Below are positions 20,964 through 32,433 of a stretch of 64,000 nucleotides of DNA, piece after piece. The position numbers and the translations under genes are program-made. The number at the start of each line of letters is the position of its first letter. Position 1 is the stretch's first letter. Source of the stretch: Armigeres subalbatus (Eukaryota; Arthropoda; Insecta; Diptera; Culicidae); contig NC_085139.1 in the NCBI RefSeq assembly GCF_024139115.2, positions 65,887,203 to 65,951,202 of the forward strand. Direction: 5' to 3'. The notes under the pieces were generated by a model, which worked only from the letters and a program-made list of their open reading frames with translations, searched no databases and was not told where the DNA came from.

Positions 20964-23900
20964 ATGGACACGGACACAATTCCCGATATGTGAGTATGGA
21001 ATGCGGTGGTTGTGGTTAGATTCCGCAGCAATGAAAATATTTTTTTTTGCAGCCCCAATGACAACCCGGAGACATACTGCCGGTTGTGTTTTTCCGGCTT
21101 CTACGTGGAACCGCTGTTTCCACCGGACGGAGAACCGAAGCAAGCGGTTATTGAACTGATCGGCAAGTTGGTGGACATTCACGTGACGATGGAGGTGGAT
21201 TATCGCTGTGCGGTCTGTCGGATGTGCCAAATGACGCTGGAGGGGTTCCACAAATACCGGGAACGGTGCCGAACATTGGACGATGTGTTGCAGAGGAAAC
21301 GATTGGAGTTTATGCACTTTCAGGTGAAAGTGGAACAGCAAGAAGAATTGGCACAGAATGCAATCGGGTTTGAAGAGGATATGGTTTATTGTTTGAGCGA
21401 TACCGATGATGAGGGAGCTGTCAATGAAGGAGGAATGGCGCTTCACGGGGAAGGATTGGTGGAGGATGATGGCGAAGAGCTGGACGAAGAGGTAGAGGAA
21501 GAACTGATCAAGGGCGATATGTTGATAAAACCTGAGCCATATAGAATGGACGAGCACGGGGAAAGGGAACAAGATGAGTACGACGACGATGATGATGACG
21601 ATGGCCAGGGAGAGCAGACGACTCCGAGAAACCTGGATGGGGAACAAGTAGTGTTGTTGGAAGATTCAGAAGAAGACGAAAAATCGATGGAAACCTCTAC
21701 CAGGGCCAGTAGTGAGGCGAAAGGTGAAGAACGGGAAAAAGAGGAACCGCTCAAACCGTTGCCATTTGAGGTGAGCTCGGATGGAGCCTATCGTTGTCAG
21801 ATATGTCAGGAAACGTTCAGGCTGATGAAGGAGATCAAAGTAAGTATTATTGGAAGGATTTGTTAATTTCATACCCAAAACTTTTTATCATTTTCCTGCT
21901 TCTAGAATCACATCCGTAAGCAGCACCCTGAACAGTCGATGATATATTCTTGCCGTTTCTGCTCCAAGAAGTTCTCAGAGACTAATTCTTTGCGGGCTCA
22001 TACCCGCTTCCACACGATGGATTTCCCCTTCTCTTGTGAAGAATGTGGAGCGAAGTTCACGATGAAGGCCCGACTGGATAATCACGTTTCACGCTACCAC
22101 GATAAGAACTCTCCGAGCTACACGGACAAGCGCTTCAAGTGTAGTCTTTGTCCGAGAATATTCCTACAGGAGTCGGGCCGTAATTTGCATATGCTGCATT
22201 TCCACGACTCGAAACCTACGGAATTTCCGCCGACGGAAGCGATTCCGGTGTTGCAGGTGTTGTCCTGTGATGGATGTAATGAGCATTTCGATTCCAGAGA
22301 AGCAATCGATGCTCACTTTGCCGAACATCATGCTGATCAGGACGAAGCAACGAAACCGAAGGTCTCCAAACGGCACAAATGCCCGGATTGTCCGAAAGTA
22401 TTCCGGCATAGAACTGCTCTTCGTTCTCACTGTGTCATAAATCATGGAACTATGCCTCACAAGTGCGACATCTGTGGGAGCAGCTTTGAGCGAAGAACTA
22501 AACTGGAGAAGCACAAACAGAACTGGCACGGGGAAGATTCTAAGAATAAGGTATTGGAGCGCTACAAATGTGACCAATGCGAGCGATTTTTCGTACGCAA
22601 TCAGGATCGATTCCGTCACGAGCAAGTTGTGCATAATATCGAATCTCCCGCAAAATTGCCCACGGTATGGGAAGGTCGTAAAAGCAACTTCCCCTGCTCC
22701 AAATGTGAGCGGAAATTTCCATCGATGAAAACAATGCGAATACATTTCGCCCTCAAACATCCGGACGTTCCGGTTCGCTTCAAATGCACGGTTTGCTCAA
22801 AACTGTTCAAACACAAGACGTCTCTTCGAGAGCACATGATGAACCACACTGGCGAGCATCCGTTCGGGTGCGATCAGTGTGACGAAAGATTCATTCGAAA
22901 GAAGGACGTTGATCGCCACATGGAAGAGATGCATGGATCGGACGACGATGATGGCGAAAAGAAGGTTCGCTTCCCTTGTCCTTACTGCCCCCGGAAGCTG
23001 ATGACGAAGACAGCTCGTGCGATTCACGTAACACACAACCACGCTGACAAGGAACCCATCGCTAAACAAGTTCTCTCGTCCCTTCCAAAGTCAATGGCTT
23101 GTCAGTACTGCAAGAAGGTTTTCACCAACCGAAACACCCTCAAATTGCATATCCTCAATCATCTGGGCAAGCTGCCTCATCAGTGTGACCAATGTGATGC
23201 TGGTTTCTATAAACCAGCTGATCTCCTGCGGCACAAACAGCGATACCACACCGGAGGGTCTTCCCTATCCCTTGCCAATCGCTTCAAGTGCGCTTATTGT
23301 CCTCGCATCTTCATCCGCAAATCCGCTCGCCGCTATCACCATACCGTATTCCACGGTATTGAAAGACAAGCAAAAGTCGCCTCGTCCACGACCGCCAGCG
23401 GTCAAAAGCGACAGCGAATTAAATTGGAGCCGGATACTACAGAATATCCGTGTGCTCTGTGTTCCCTGGTTTTCGTCACCGGCCAAATGCTACAGACCCA
23501 CCACCAGCAGCACCATGCGGATCAACAGTTCTTCTACAAATGCCCGCACTGTCCGAAACGCACCGTTCACAGAAATGCGTACGTGTCTCATATTCGCTTA
23601 CATGTCGGTGGCTACCGTTACCCTTGCGATCAGTGTAATGTTAAATTCGATAGAAAAGTTCTTCTGATTCAACACAAAAAGCGGTACCACTCGGACGACT
23701 CCAAGGACGTTCAGCGATTTCTGTGTACTATTTGCAATCGCGAATTTCTCCGCAACCAGGACCGCGTACGTCATCAGATCGTCGTGCACAACTATCAGGT
23801 GCAGAGTACAGGATCACAGCCGGCACCCAGCCCTGGACCATCTTCCGGTGGCAAAAAAGGATTGCTACTCAAAATAAAACAGGAAAAGATTGAGGTGGAA

Positions 23901-24173
23901 CAAACAAAAGTGGAAGCAAGTGAACCGATGGAGGAAACGTCCCCGCCGACGAAAAAAGTCTTTGCCATCTCCAGCGATGTGGAGGAAATCGACGACGACG
24001 ACGACGATGACGAACAGCAGGAGGCGTCCGCAGAGTTGGCGCAAGAGCACCAAGATGAACAGTATCATTCCGAGCATGACGGCGGCCAGAATGCTTCGGT
24101 GCCAACGATCTCCAATGTGGTTTCGATCAAGGAGGAAGCGATGGCCGCCCGGAAGGAATTTAACGAATACTAA
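20964..24173 (+). CDS. ZAD / 19-finger C2H2 zinc-finger protein, three exons
   Basis: Probable chromatin- or DNA-binding regulator. Exons: 20964-20989, 21053-21839 and 21906-24173 (join 1026 aa), with short introns of 63 and 66 bp. Donors are AT|GTGAGT and AAA|GTAAGT; acceptors are TTGCAG|CC and TTCTAG|AA. The ZAD lies at about residues 16-95 (C18/C21 and C64/C67). A linker follows (about 100-250) that is very acidic (DDDDDDD run near 205). Then 19 C2H2 fingers run from about 257 to 899 with variable linkers, few matching the canonical TGEKP. The first finger is split by intron 2: CQICQETFRLMKEIK before, NHIRKQH after. The C-terminal tail (900-1026) has a second Asp run and IKEE / IKQE motifs that fit SUMO sites. 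Nineteen fingers is at the high end for ZAD proteins. The start has few alternatives, since exon 1 supplies only 8 codons before the split Ile. Binding target unknown. Confidence 0.92.
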
Positions 24174-24286
24174 GGTAGATGTCGTCATTTGTGTGTTTGG
24201 GCGTGTATTAGACAGGTAAGAGATGCATTTATTTCAAATGATTCCCGACAAATATAATTACATCCTAATCCCGAGAAATATCTAGT

Positions 24287-24292
24287 AATAAA
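24287..24292 (+). terminator. Poly(A) signal of gene 2
   Basis: AATAAA 114 bp after the stop codon, followed by GT-rich DNA (GGTTTGTTTGT near 24320). Likely 3' end of the transcript. Confidence 0.55.
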
Positions 24293-24547
24293 GTTTTGCG
24301 AATTTGAGAAATTCGAATCGGTTTGTTTGTAACATTCAAATCTCCAGTGGTCCATCACAATTCAATGCAAAACAACATACACAAAAGTTACATGTCATTT
24401 ATTGCTAACTTTCGGAGTCGTTAAATTATCGTCGCAACATTGAATCTCCGATATAAATAAGAAGAATTCTCAAAAATAATGATATGCTTGGTATTGAAAC
24501 AACCGCTCAACGAACAATTTTGATATTTTAAGCTTCATTGCTTAGCC

Positions 24548-24830
24548 ATGAGAATTTTCGAACAAAAGCAGCCAATGCGGTCACTCGATGATAAAAAATC
24601 TGCTAACCGGCCGAAAATGACTCCACCTATAATAAGCAGCAACGGGAAGTGGATGTCTGGTACCCTCCCTAAGCAGTGGAAGTCCAGCATTGTGGTCCAT
24701 ATTCCCAAAAAAAAAAAACACGAATTTCCCAGCGATGTCTGCTGCAGTTACCATCCACTTGCTCCAATGTGGCATCAGGGGGCCATGGAACGTATTACTA
24801 GAGGCCAGTAAGGAGGCGGAACGAAAGATC
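24548..24830 (+). pseudogene. Short relic of a non-LTR reverse transcriptase
   Basis: The frame encodes LPKQWKSSIVVHIPK and, after a poly(A) run, a stretch ending MERI. This resembles the fingers segment of Jockey/I-type RTs (usual form WK..IVIPIPKPGK...YRPI). Only about 90 residues are present and the key Asn-Tyr-Arg-Pro is mutated. The following 24.83-25.17 kb is a Lys/Arg/Pro-rich frame-broken sequence that may belong to the same relic. Confidence 0.35.
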
Positions 24831-25277
24831 TGGGCAGTGAGAGCTAACTGAACCCAACTGAAGATTCGACTCCTTACTGAGGAAAAACAGCTGGCGAAGC
24901 GACAGACTGCAGAACTCCGGCCTCCACCGGTGCAACTCCTAAACTCAATAAGGTCGGGTTGGAAGCCGATCAGAAAGGAGCTAGTGCCAAGCCAGTAGCA
25001 CCAGAGAGAAAGGATTTGGACAAACGTCGGGAGAAGGTCAGAAAACCGGTTGACCCTAAGAAACGGCCGGGGGCGAATGTCCCCACCAAAAAAAGGGGGC
25101 TGAATGTCTCATGGAGCAAGACCTTCCATAAATAAAAATCTCGCTGGCATCGGTGTGGATGTCAACTGTGTAATGAAGTCAAGAGAAACACACGCGTGCA
25201 CATGAACATAACTTTTTATTTCTGATCTCGTTCATACGACTGTGTTGCCAGGCAATTTGAATCACAACATATCTCTC

Positions 25278-25430
25278 TGGGGTGGTTCAATAATGATGTC
25301 ACAGGTTTAAGGGGGGGAGGGGGTCTGAGACTTTGTGACAGTACATATACTAGGTATACAAAAAAGCGTGACAGAGGGGGGGGGTCTAGAAATCCCAAAA
25401 AGTAGTGGACGTCATACTTGAATCGCCCCA
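25278..25430. repeat. G-rich palindromic MITE in the left LTR region
   Basis: TGGGGTGGTTCAATAATGA at the left matched inverted by TCATACTTGAATCGCCCCA at the right, with GGGGGAGGGGGTCTGAGA and GAGGGGGGGGGTCTAGAA as inner repeats. Confidence 0.6.
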
Positions 25431-26145
25431 CTTATCATATTTTGAAGAACTTTTATTTCTATCACTCTTCAATCAATGTTGTAGTCATCATAGCGCTGGG
25501 GTCGCATTTTCAAGCGATTCGGTCTGGTAGGCTTAGGATTTTCCACGGATTGTGCGCCCTTTCAATCCATGGGCGTGGATGAAGTCGCAACAGCTGATGA
25601 ATCCTCCTCAACGATAGACTGTTGGCGTATCAAAGGTTTCACATGTGATGTGTTGCGTTTGTAGGTTTGTCTGTCCGTACGTACCGCGTACCGCTTCAAA
25701 ACACCTTTCCATTTGTCGTCTTGAAGAGCTTTCCGAACGTTTTGTATTTCCATATCCACTTGTGAGCAATTTATGATCTCATTCATCGTTACCGCTGTCG
25801 GCCTGCTGACCTCTGCTACACCGTAAAGAGCTGCCTCAGCACCTTTGTCAAACGTATTACATTTCAGTTCCTCAGGAAGCCTTGACAATGGATCCGCAAT
25901 ATTGTTTTTTCCTGGAACATGTATCATACGATTCCGGAAGCACTGCATCCTTAACACCCACCTTTCTTGCCTCTTATGTGGAGATGATGTGTCACTGAAC
26001 ATATCAACAAGGGGCTTGTGATCCGTTTGTATCGTGAATTCCAAACCAGTTTAGTACATTTGAATGCGTTCAGTCGCCCAAGCGATAGACAAAGCTTCCT
26101 AGTCAAGTGTTGAGTATTTCCGTTCTACATTGGTTAAAGTTTTAC

Positions 26146-26980
26146 AAGCGGGCTTGGTAATCATATGGCTACTGCTTCTGCCTCATACGCAGGATTTCGT
26201 GAGTCCAATCCCAAGTCCGTTCCATTCTCCTACTTTGTATCTTTCTCTATATTTCCCATGTTCTAGCAATCGCTCGAACTGGAAATGGACTTCCATACCG
26301 TTTCCATTACTACTATTCCTATGGCTTCAACTTGAGTATTCTAATAGTAATCTGCTAGAATTGGAAATGAACAGTGGCGTTTCCCTAACCTCAATCTACC
26401 TGTGCACTGGATTTAAATTTAAGGAATTTTTGTGCGGAAATGTATAGAACAACTAGATTTTGATTAGTTTAAACGACTCTGATAATTTTATTTTCCATTT
26501 GGGCTGTAGAAATATCAAAATTTTCATTTTTCGTATCAGTGCAGAGGTTAAAAGTGAGGTTACGCGACGCCACTGGAAATGAACTAGAGCTCGTTTCCTA
26601 CATCCAATTAGAAATTCCATCAGTTGCCTTCATTCTCCTATCTATCACATTGGCAGCTCGTTAACCAAGACGGACGTCTGCCTCTCGAACCTAACCCAAA
26701 AATTCCAACAAATTCCGCATGAACTCGTGGCAAGTGCAGAGGTATATTCGGCTTGCAGTGGGCGAGTGATTGCATCATCATGTCCTCCCCCTCCCTACAT
26801 TGACTTGCATTCTGACGTGGCAGGTGCCAGTATGACCTAACAAATGAGATCACCAGTACTTGTACATTGAAGCTGTGTGCTAGTCCCAAGCAAACATCTG
26901 TTGGTTCCCTGTGCAAGAACAGCTGATCTGGTCATAATGGAGTAGCAACTACGAGCAGTCAATCAAGCTCAAGCTCAAGC
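26146..26980 (+). mobile_element. tRNA-derived SINE with TCAAGC tail, in pol
   Basis: Flanked by the same 22-bp sequence (26124-26145 and 26981-27002), a long target duplication. The 5' head (26148-26215) folds like a tRNA: a box-A-like GGCTTGGTAATCATATGG, an anticodon arm with a CAT loop (TCTGC CTCATAC GCAGG), and a box-B-like GAGTCCAATCCC. The tail is TCAAGC repeated three times. Without the nested MITE it is about 620 bp, long for a SINE. The tRNA of origin (Met-like by anticodon only) is uncertain. Confidence 0.65.
26372..26575. repeat. hAT-type MITE nested in the SINE
   Basis: 204 bp, ends CAGTGGCG and CGCCACTG, with TAACCTCA and TGAGGTTACG just inside, flanked on both sides by the perfect 8-bp duplication GAAATGAA. 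Confidence 0.85.
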
Positions 26981-28121
26981 TCTACATTGGTTAAAGTTTT
27001 ACTTGCATAACTGATCACACGAGCATCGTTGTGAATCATCTGGAGCAAGACAACGCCCAGTCCGTTGTCACTGGCATCGGTGATAAGCAGTGTGCGGTTC
27101 GATGGACTGTAGTATCCGAGGTGTTTAGGGTTACAAAGGGCAAGTTTTATTTGCCGAAAGCATCGTCGTCGTTCACTAGTCCATTCGTACTTGGTACCTT
27201 TCAGTGTCATTTGCCTCAGTGGGCACGACATTTCTGAAAGATTTGGAATAAACTTGCCCACGTAGTTCACTAGGCCTAGAAAACTACGCATTTCGGCGGT
27301 ATTATGCGGTTGTTTGAAGGATTAGATAGCACTAATCTTAGCGTTTATAGGTAATATGCCTTGCTCCGACAAGGTGTGACCCATAAAATTCACTGACGTC
27401 TTCCCGAACTCACACTTTTTGATGTTAACTGTCAGTCCGTGTTCGCTGAGTCTTTGTAGAACTAGTTGAGCTCTTACATCGTGCTCTTTCTTTGTCTCCG
27501 CATAGATAAGAATGTCGTCGATAAATACCTAGACGCCTTTCAACCCTTTCAAAATTCTTTCGGTTTCTCGTTGAAATATTTCGGCTGAGCAGTTCATTCC
27601 GAACATTAGCCTTTTGTAACGGTAGTACGCGTTCGGTGGCACGAAAGTCGTAATTTCGCGAGATTCCGGAGCCAGCTCAATTTGGTGGAACGCTTTAACC
27701 AGATCGATCTTCGTGAAGTACCTGCAGCCATTCAGATGAGGCATTGTTTCGTCGTAAGTTGGCAACGGATGTCGTTCAGGAATTATGGCTTTATTAGCCA
27801 TACGCATGTCAACACAAAGGCGTACATTTTTTTCCTCCATCCTTAGGCGTCACTGCAAGCGGCGACGCCCAAGTAATCTTCAATGGTGCCAGTTCTATAA
27901 TGTCCTGTTTCAGCAAATCATTCAGTTTATCTTCGACAACGCTCTGCAAAGGAATCGGTTAAACCCTGCAGGGCTGCTGGACTGGTACCACGTCTTTGTT
28001 GATATGTATTTTCACTTGCAGATTTTTGACTTTTCCTACTTTGATGTCGTCTTCTCCTGGAACGCAGAATGCCTCTTCATGGATTCCCAGTATCCCCAAA
28101 TCCTTATAGACGTAGTTTTGC

Positions 28122-29295
28122 TCAGCAAATTAGCGCCTGTTCCGATGTCCACAACATACACTTCGTGAAACACTTTTTTTGCGTCCGGGTGGCAATTTCC
28201 GTTTTAAAAGTTTTGTAAACATTTAGTTTGCCGTCCCCGTAGACACGGAGTATCTTGCTCGACTTTTGGACGTCGCTGAGTTTACTCCCGGAAGCCTTCA
28301 GGTGGCGATATGTGCTTCGGCTTATTACGTTGACATGAGATCCGGTATCCACGATCCAATCTAACTTAACGCCCCCTGTGTAACATGCAATCCGGTCGTT
28401 CTTGTTCCCAGTTGAATAAATATGTTGTACATCGTCGTCGCTATCTTCAGTGCTGGAGTCGCTGAAGCCCGAAGCGGCTTTCTTGTACTCTGACTTCTCA
28501 ACTTGCCACACTTTCTTGTTTCTTCTATCTTTCACTTTTCGGTTTTCCGGCTTGGCTTTACACATTTTTCGGAAATGACCCACTAATTTACAGTCATCGC
28601 ACACTTTGTTCTTCGCCGGACAACACTTATCGTTTGTGAAATGTCCAACGTTTCCGCATCGATAGCACTTTTCTGTCTTCCACATTCATTAACCTCTTCT
28701 TGATAATAAGTTCACGCAGTTCATCCGACACGGAATTGTCGAATACTTGTTCTGTTACGCGCATATCGAGCGCATTTCCGTAGTCACACAACCGACCTTG
28801 CTCTCGAAGACGGATTCGTCCTCTGCTTGTTTTTTTTTTTGCCGAAACACGTAACGATCATATGGAATATTGGAAAAAGGTGCAAAATGAGCGTCTAGCA
28901 AATTGATCGCTTCTTTGTATACATCCGAGTTAGCCGGAGGAGGATTATCGTATCCAGGTGTATCGTAAGAGATGTCTTGTATCTGTGATCCACCGAAATG
29001 CAACAGATAAGACTTCTTCAGATAAGAGCAACACAATTCACTTCGAGGAACAAATCGAGTGATCGCTTCCACTTCTTCCAGCACGTTCCGATAGATGAAG
29101 TATCCGCCGTATCGAAAGCCAGCAGGGTTGGTTTGCTGCTTTCCATCTTCGTTTTACGCAACTATGGCGAACCATTTTTTTTACTTGCTTTTGTTTTGTT
29201 TCCTCTTCGCAGAAGTTTGCTTCACCTTGCGAAGCGTTTTGTTTCCGACTTCTGTTTTCTTTGCCGCTCCGACGCCTGCTTGAGGTTATGTTCAC
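28122..29295 (-). pseudogene. Ty3/gypsy-like gag with zinc knuckles and protease start
   Basis: The capsid part (29295-28755) has INLLDAHFAPFSN and YDRYVFRQ motifs. Downstream (28685-28122) are two CCHC knuckles, CYRCGNVGHFTNDKC and CDDCKLVGHFRKMC, then an acidic linker and the aspartic protease motif WIVDTGSHVNVIS. Frames change between the capsid and knuckle parts near 28.7 kb, and the protease ends in a broken frame before RT. Confidence 0.75.
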
Positions 29296-29347
29296 CCCCT
29301 CAACACAATTTTTCGGGCTTTTTCTTAAGAAAAACCACGAATTCTTT

Positions 29348-29738
29348 ATTGACGATTAAAGGTTGCATGAAGAAGAAGAAGTCGAAGGATGATATTTGAA
29401 AAATATTGCATGGGGAAGCATACGGGAAGTTTTTTAAAACTCTTCTCAAAAATTCTAGGAGCAATTTAATTAAAAACGGTTAGCAGTACGGGGTTGGACT
29501 ATCCTTCTACTGCATATTAAACGCAATTTTTAGATTTCAAATTTTATTTTATGATATCATATCTAATACACAGTATAAGAAAAGTCCAACTCCGTACTGC
29601 TTTCCGTTTTTAATTAAATTGCTTCTAGAATTTTTGAGAAGAGTTTTTAAAAAATTTCCGTATGCTTTCCCGTGCAATATTTTTCTAATATCATCCTTCG
29701 ACTTCTTCTTCTTCTTCATGCAACCTTTAATCGCCAAT
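29348..29738. repeat. Fold-back element with arms of about 155 bp
   Basis: Arms ATTGACGATTAAAGGTTGCA and TGCAACCTTTAATCGCCAAT. Inside are GAAGAAGAAG runs and long matches such as AATTTAATTAAAAACGG. An AT-rich loop of about 75 bp separates them. It is inserted in the leader/gag side of the Ty3/gypsy-like element. Confidence 0.75.
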
Positions 29739-29866
29739 CACTCATCGAATTTAATCTATGCTACACTACATGTATGGCCCTTTGCAACAAATTTAATCCA
29801 TTTTTTTTCCAATCGTCGCCAAAATGTAATGAAGTCAAAAGAAACACACGCGTGCACATGAACATA

Positions 29867-31309
29867 CACGGTAACATTGGGATACACATTTTAGGAGTAC
29901 TTTCAAATCACTTTAGAGAATATCGCCTATACGTCAAAAAATGCATACTTTTTAGGTATAGTTGAGGAGTATTATTTACGCTTTTTGAAGTATGCATACA
30001 AAACTTAAAATGCGTAAAAAGTAACCTATAGTGAGAAAAGAAAATTTCCGGTCTGTTGTCATTACCAAAATTAGCTTTTACGGCTGTTGTCAATTTATTT
30101 GCTAAATTATTAACATTTTAAATGTTTTTCGATCGAGGCTTCGATGCTGAGCGGTATATAGGGAGATTGTGCAAAACTTGTAAGTAACAAAGTAATCCAT
30201 TTGCCTTCAAGTTTTCTGAATCCATCATTTTCAATCGAAAGGTCTTTATTGTCCTATGGCCGGATACCCCAGCAAATCAACCGGATCCTCATATCAGGAA
30301 CCAATTATTAGTTCCTGCTCATATGACGGTAAGCAAAGCTGATATTATTGATTCAATAGAGGAAGAAATTAGATTAGTACTATTTTTCACGTTATAGATG
30401 CTCAAGGCCGAGCTCAAGGCTTATGTATTCTGTGAGCTCCTCCGTTTGCTCTGTAATGAAAGCGAGCTACGACAAGGATTCTGGACAAAAGTTTCTTCAC
30501 TTATAACTAACTGACTCGGCAGACGTTATCATGAATAGTGATAAATATTCTCCGACAAAATTTGCTGAAGGAATGAGGAAAATCTATCCAGCCGTTTCAA
30601 AGTTATTCGGATTCGACCACAAAGATTATTCCTAATATTTGATGTATATGATACACTCATTTAGTTTATTCATAAAGTGCAGTATAAGCACGAACTCTGA
30701 AATGTTATAATTATAAAACTACGAAAATAAATAACTAAAAAGATGTCACTGTTACATCTATTGAATGAAACTTTACAATCACTATTATTGAAAATGATAT
30801 TCCTTTGATTTTGAAGTGGTGTCACACCTTTCACAAGTGTGTTGAATGCAGACAATTCCATAACATCAACACGATTGATCAACTGGATGTTGAAATGATT
30901 AGCACTTCGATTAGCACCAATAATGTCTCCACTAGAATTGCTAGTGCTATGCTATTGAATTTACAGGTTCAAGGCTATTGATTTAAGAATGGAGCGATAT
31001 TGATGTTGTTCTAAAAATAGATGACAGTTCTTTCATCTGTTCTGCTTATTTCAAAAGGTTTTTCGAAGTGTGAGATGGAGTCATATGGTAAGACGAAGGA
31101 CTTTCAAGCAAAGGTATGATATTCAAATCTGAGCTGAGGTAATTCTATTTTTTTTTTATTTTGTTGTTTTATATTCAAAATATTGTGTACGTCAAATGGA
31201 AGTGGTGGTCTTTGAATGCGACGGGCTCAGCTAGTGATATTGATTTGATTAAAAAGTAGTCAGAAAAATATATTAAGCTCTTATTAGTGGAATGTATTAA
31301 ACCGTCTAA
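29867..31309. other. AT-rich stretch, no gene recognised
   Basis: Short frames only. The piece at 30405-30520 encodes a plausible but unidentified peptide (MLKAELKAYVFCELLRLLCN) that stops after about 35 codons. The phrase GATGCTGAGCGGTATATAG near 30146 resembles part of the inverted arms at 37.9 and 39.5 kb. Confidence 0.4.
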
Positions 31310-31427
31310 GACGAATTAAGTACTGTCCATTTAATTCCACCAGTTAATTTTCGTTATCTTTGCAGATACGTATTTCGACCACAACTGTGTGGTCGTCTTC
31401 AGTGTCTTGTACTTGACTCGACTTGTC
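31310..31427 (+). repeat. Dispersed repeat, copy 1
   Basis: Shares ATTTCGAC, GTCTTCAGTGTCTTGTACTT and GACTCGACT words in the same order as 48604-48730. About 75% alike by eye; purpose unknown. Confidence 0.5.
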
Positions 31428-31840
31428 GTATGCGTATGCGATTCGATCAAAACACCCAAAAATACAAAAATCAGCTCCTAATAAATCAGCCGAAAATTAT
31501 ATAAAAGTTCATTTAAACATCATGCAATGTTCTGTGAAATTGTTCTGTAGCATACCAACTGCCGTTTTTGCAATTCTGAGGTCAATCGAGCAATCAGAAC
31601 CAATTTCCAGATCGAATGAGTGACGGAGGTGTATTTTCCTATACATTTTGGCTGAAATCCCCATACAAACTTCAAATCAAATGCGCCAGCTTATGCAACA
31701 AGCGATTGAGCTGAAATTTTCAGAGATTGATTTTCTCACCCAAAGACACAATCCTGGGGGGTGCCCCGTGGAATTAGACAACTTTTTGTTTCCTGGGCCA
31801 GTCTATGCTACACTGTACCGCTCTCTGTTGGAACGGGTAA

Positions 31841-31938
31841 AGAGCCCCGCACATAGCATACGTTTGCGTTGCGTTTGACAGTTTTCCCATGGGAAATGTG
31901 TCAAACGCAACGCAAACGTATCCTATGTGCGGGGCTCT
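31841..31938. repeat. 98-bp hairpin MITE with TAA duplication
   Basis: AGAGCCCCGCACATAGCATA and its near-perfect inverse at the right, with CGTTTGCGTTGCGTTTGACA as inner arm. TAA on both sides suggests a PIF/Harbinger-type element. It sits at the edge of an RTE fragment. Confidence 0.75.
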
Positions 31939-32433
31939 TAAGAGCCACTAGTATTCGACTCCTAGCAACATTTTTCTCGTCCATCACTCGCTGGCACTCC
32001 TCATCAAACCAACCATTTCGTTGGCATCGCTGTACAGTGCCTAACACTTCCTGCGCTGTCGTAGTCACAGCTTCGTGGATATTTTCCCACAATATGTTGA
32101 CGTCGCCAGATCCGGTGGCATCTCCTATCCGCTCGTCCAACTTCTGGTGGTACAGTTCAGCAACTCCTTCAACTGACAAGTCGCGCACGAATTTTCGCAA
32201 CTACAAGGTAGTGATCCGAATCAATGTTCGGACCTCTGAAGGACCTTACATCTACAACATCCGAAAAATGTCGTCCGTCGATTAGCACGTGGTCTATCTG
32301 TGAACAAGTGTCTCCACTCGGATGTTGCCAGTTGTTTTTGCGGATATTCTTACGTGCGAAGTAGGTACTGCTGATTGCCATCCCTCTAGCAGCAGCAAAG
32401 GTTACAAGTCGCAGGTCATTATCAGCCATCTTC
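31939..32433 (-). pseudogene. RTE-type fragment: end of endonuclease and linker
   Basis: Minus-strand frames show ARKNIRKNNWQHPSGDT, QIDHVLIDG and DSDHYLVVAKIRARL, the end of the endonuclease, then NGWFDEECQRVMDEKNVAR from the linker before RT. The sequence is clearly a different RTE subfamily from copy A. Truncated on both sides; a frame change lies near 32.2 kb. Confidence 0.7.

Larger units (their letters stand above)
25562..27840 (-). pseudogene. Ty3/gypsy-like pol: RT, RNase H, deleted integrase
   Basis: RT motifs read right to left: VRLCVDMRMANKAI, HPLPTYDETM, FTKIDLVKAFHQI, YRYKRLMFGM, then FIDDILIY. An in-frame TAG sits two codons before FIDD and another stop near 27330. The connection and RNase H segments follow (MRSFLGLVNYVGKFIPNLS; LLITDASDNGLG; then, past the SINE, FTIQTDHKPLVDMF and NIADPLSR). 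After the H2C2-adjacent DKWKGVLKRYAV the frame jumps straight to a C-terminal integrase-like tail (TYKRNTSHVKPLI), so the DDE catalytic core is deleted. Non-functional. Confidence 0.8.
25169..29866 (-). mobile_element. Ty3/gypsy-like LTR retrotransposon, dead and interrupted
   Basis: Minus-strand element. A TGTAATGAAGTCA-started sequence of 42 bp occurs at both edges (25169-25210 and 29825-29866) and reads as the inner part of the two LTRs. Next to the right copy lies a primer-binding-like TGGCGACGATTGG (minus strand, 29809-29821). The order gag, zinc knuckles, protease, RT, RNase H fits Ty3/gypsy. Interruptions are a G-rich MITE (25278-25430), a SINE (26146-26980) and a fold-back (29348-29738). 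The right LTR is cut off after 42 bp, so LTR length and age cannot be read here. Confidence 0.7.

Noticed and set aside
20886..21647. 253-codon minus-strand frame
   Set aside because: Antisense shadow of gene 2's ZAD and acidic linker; the plus-strand frame has clear domains and splice sites.
22164..22760. 198-codon minus-strand frame
   Set aside because: Antisense of the zinc-finger array of gene 2.
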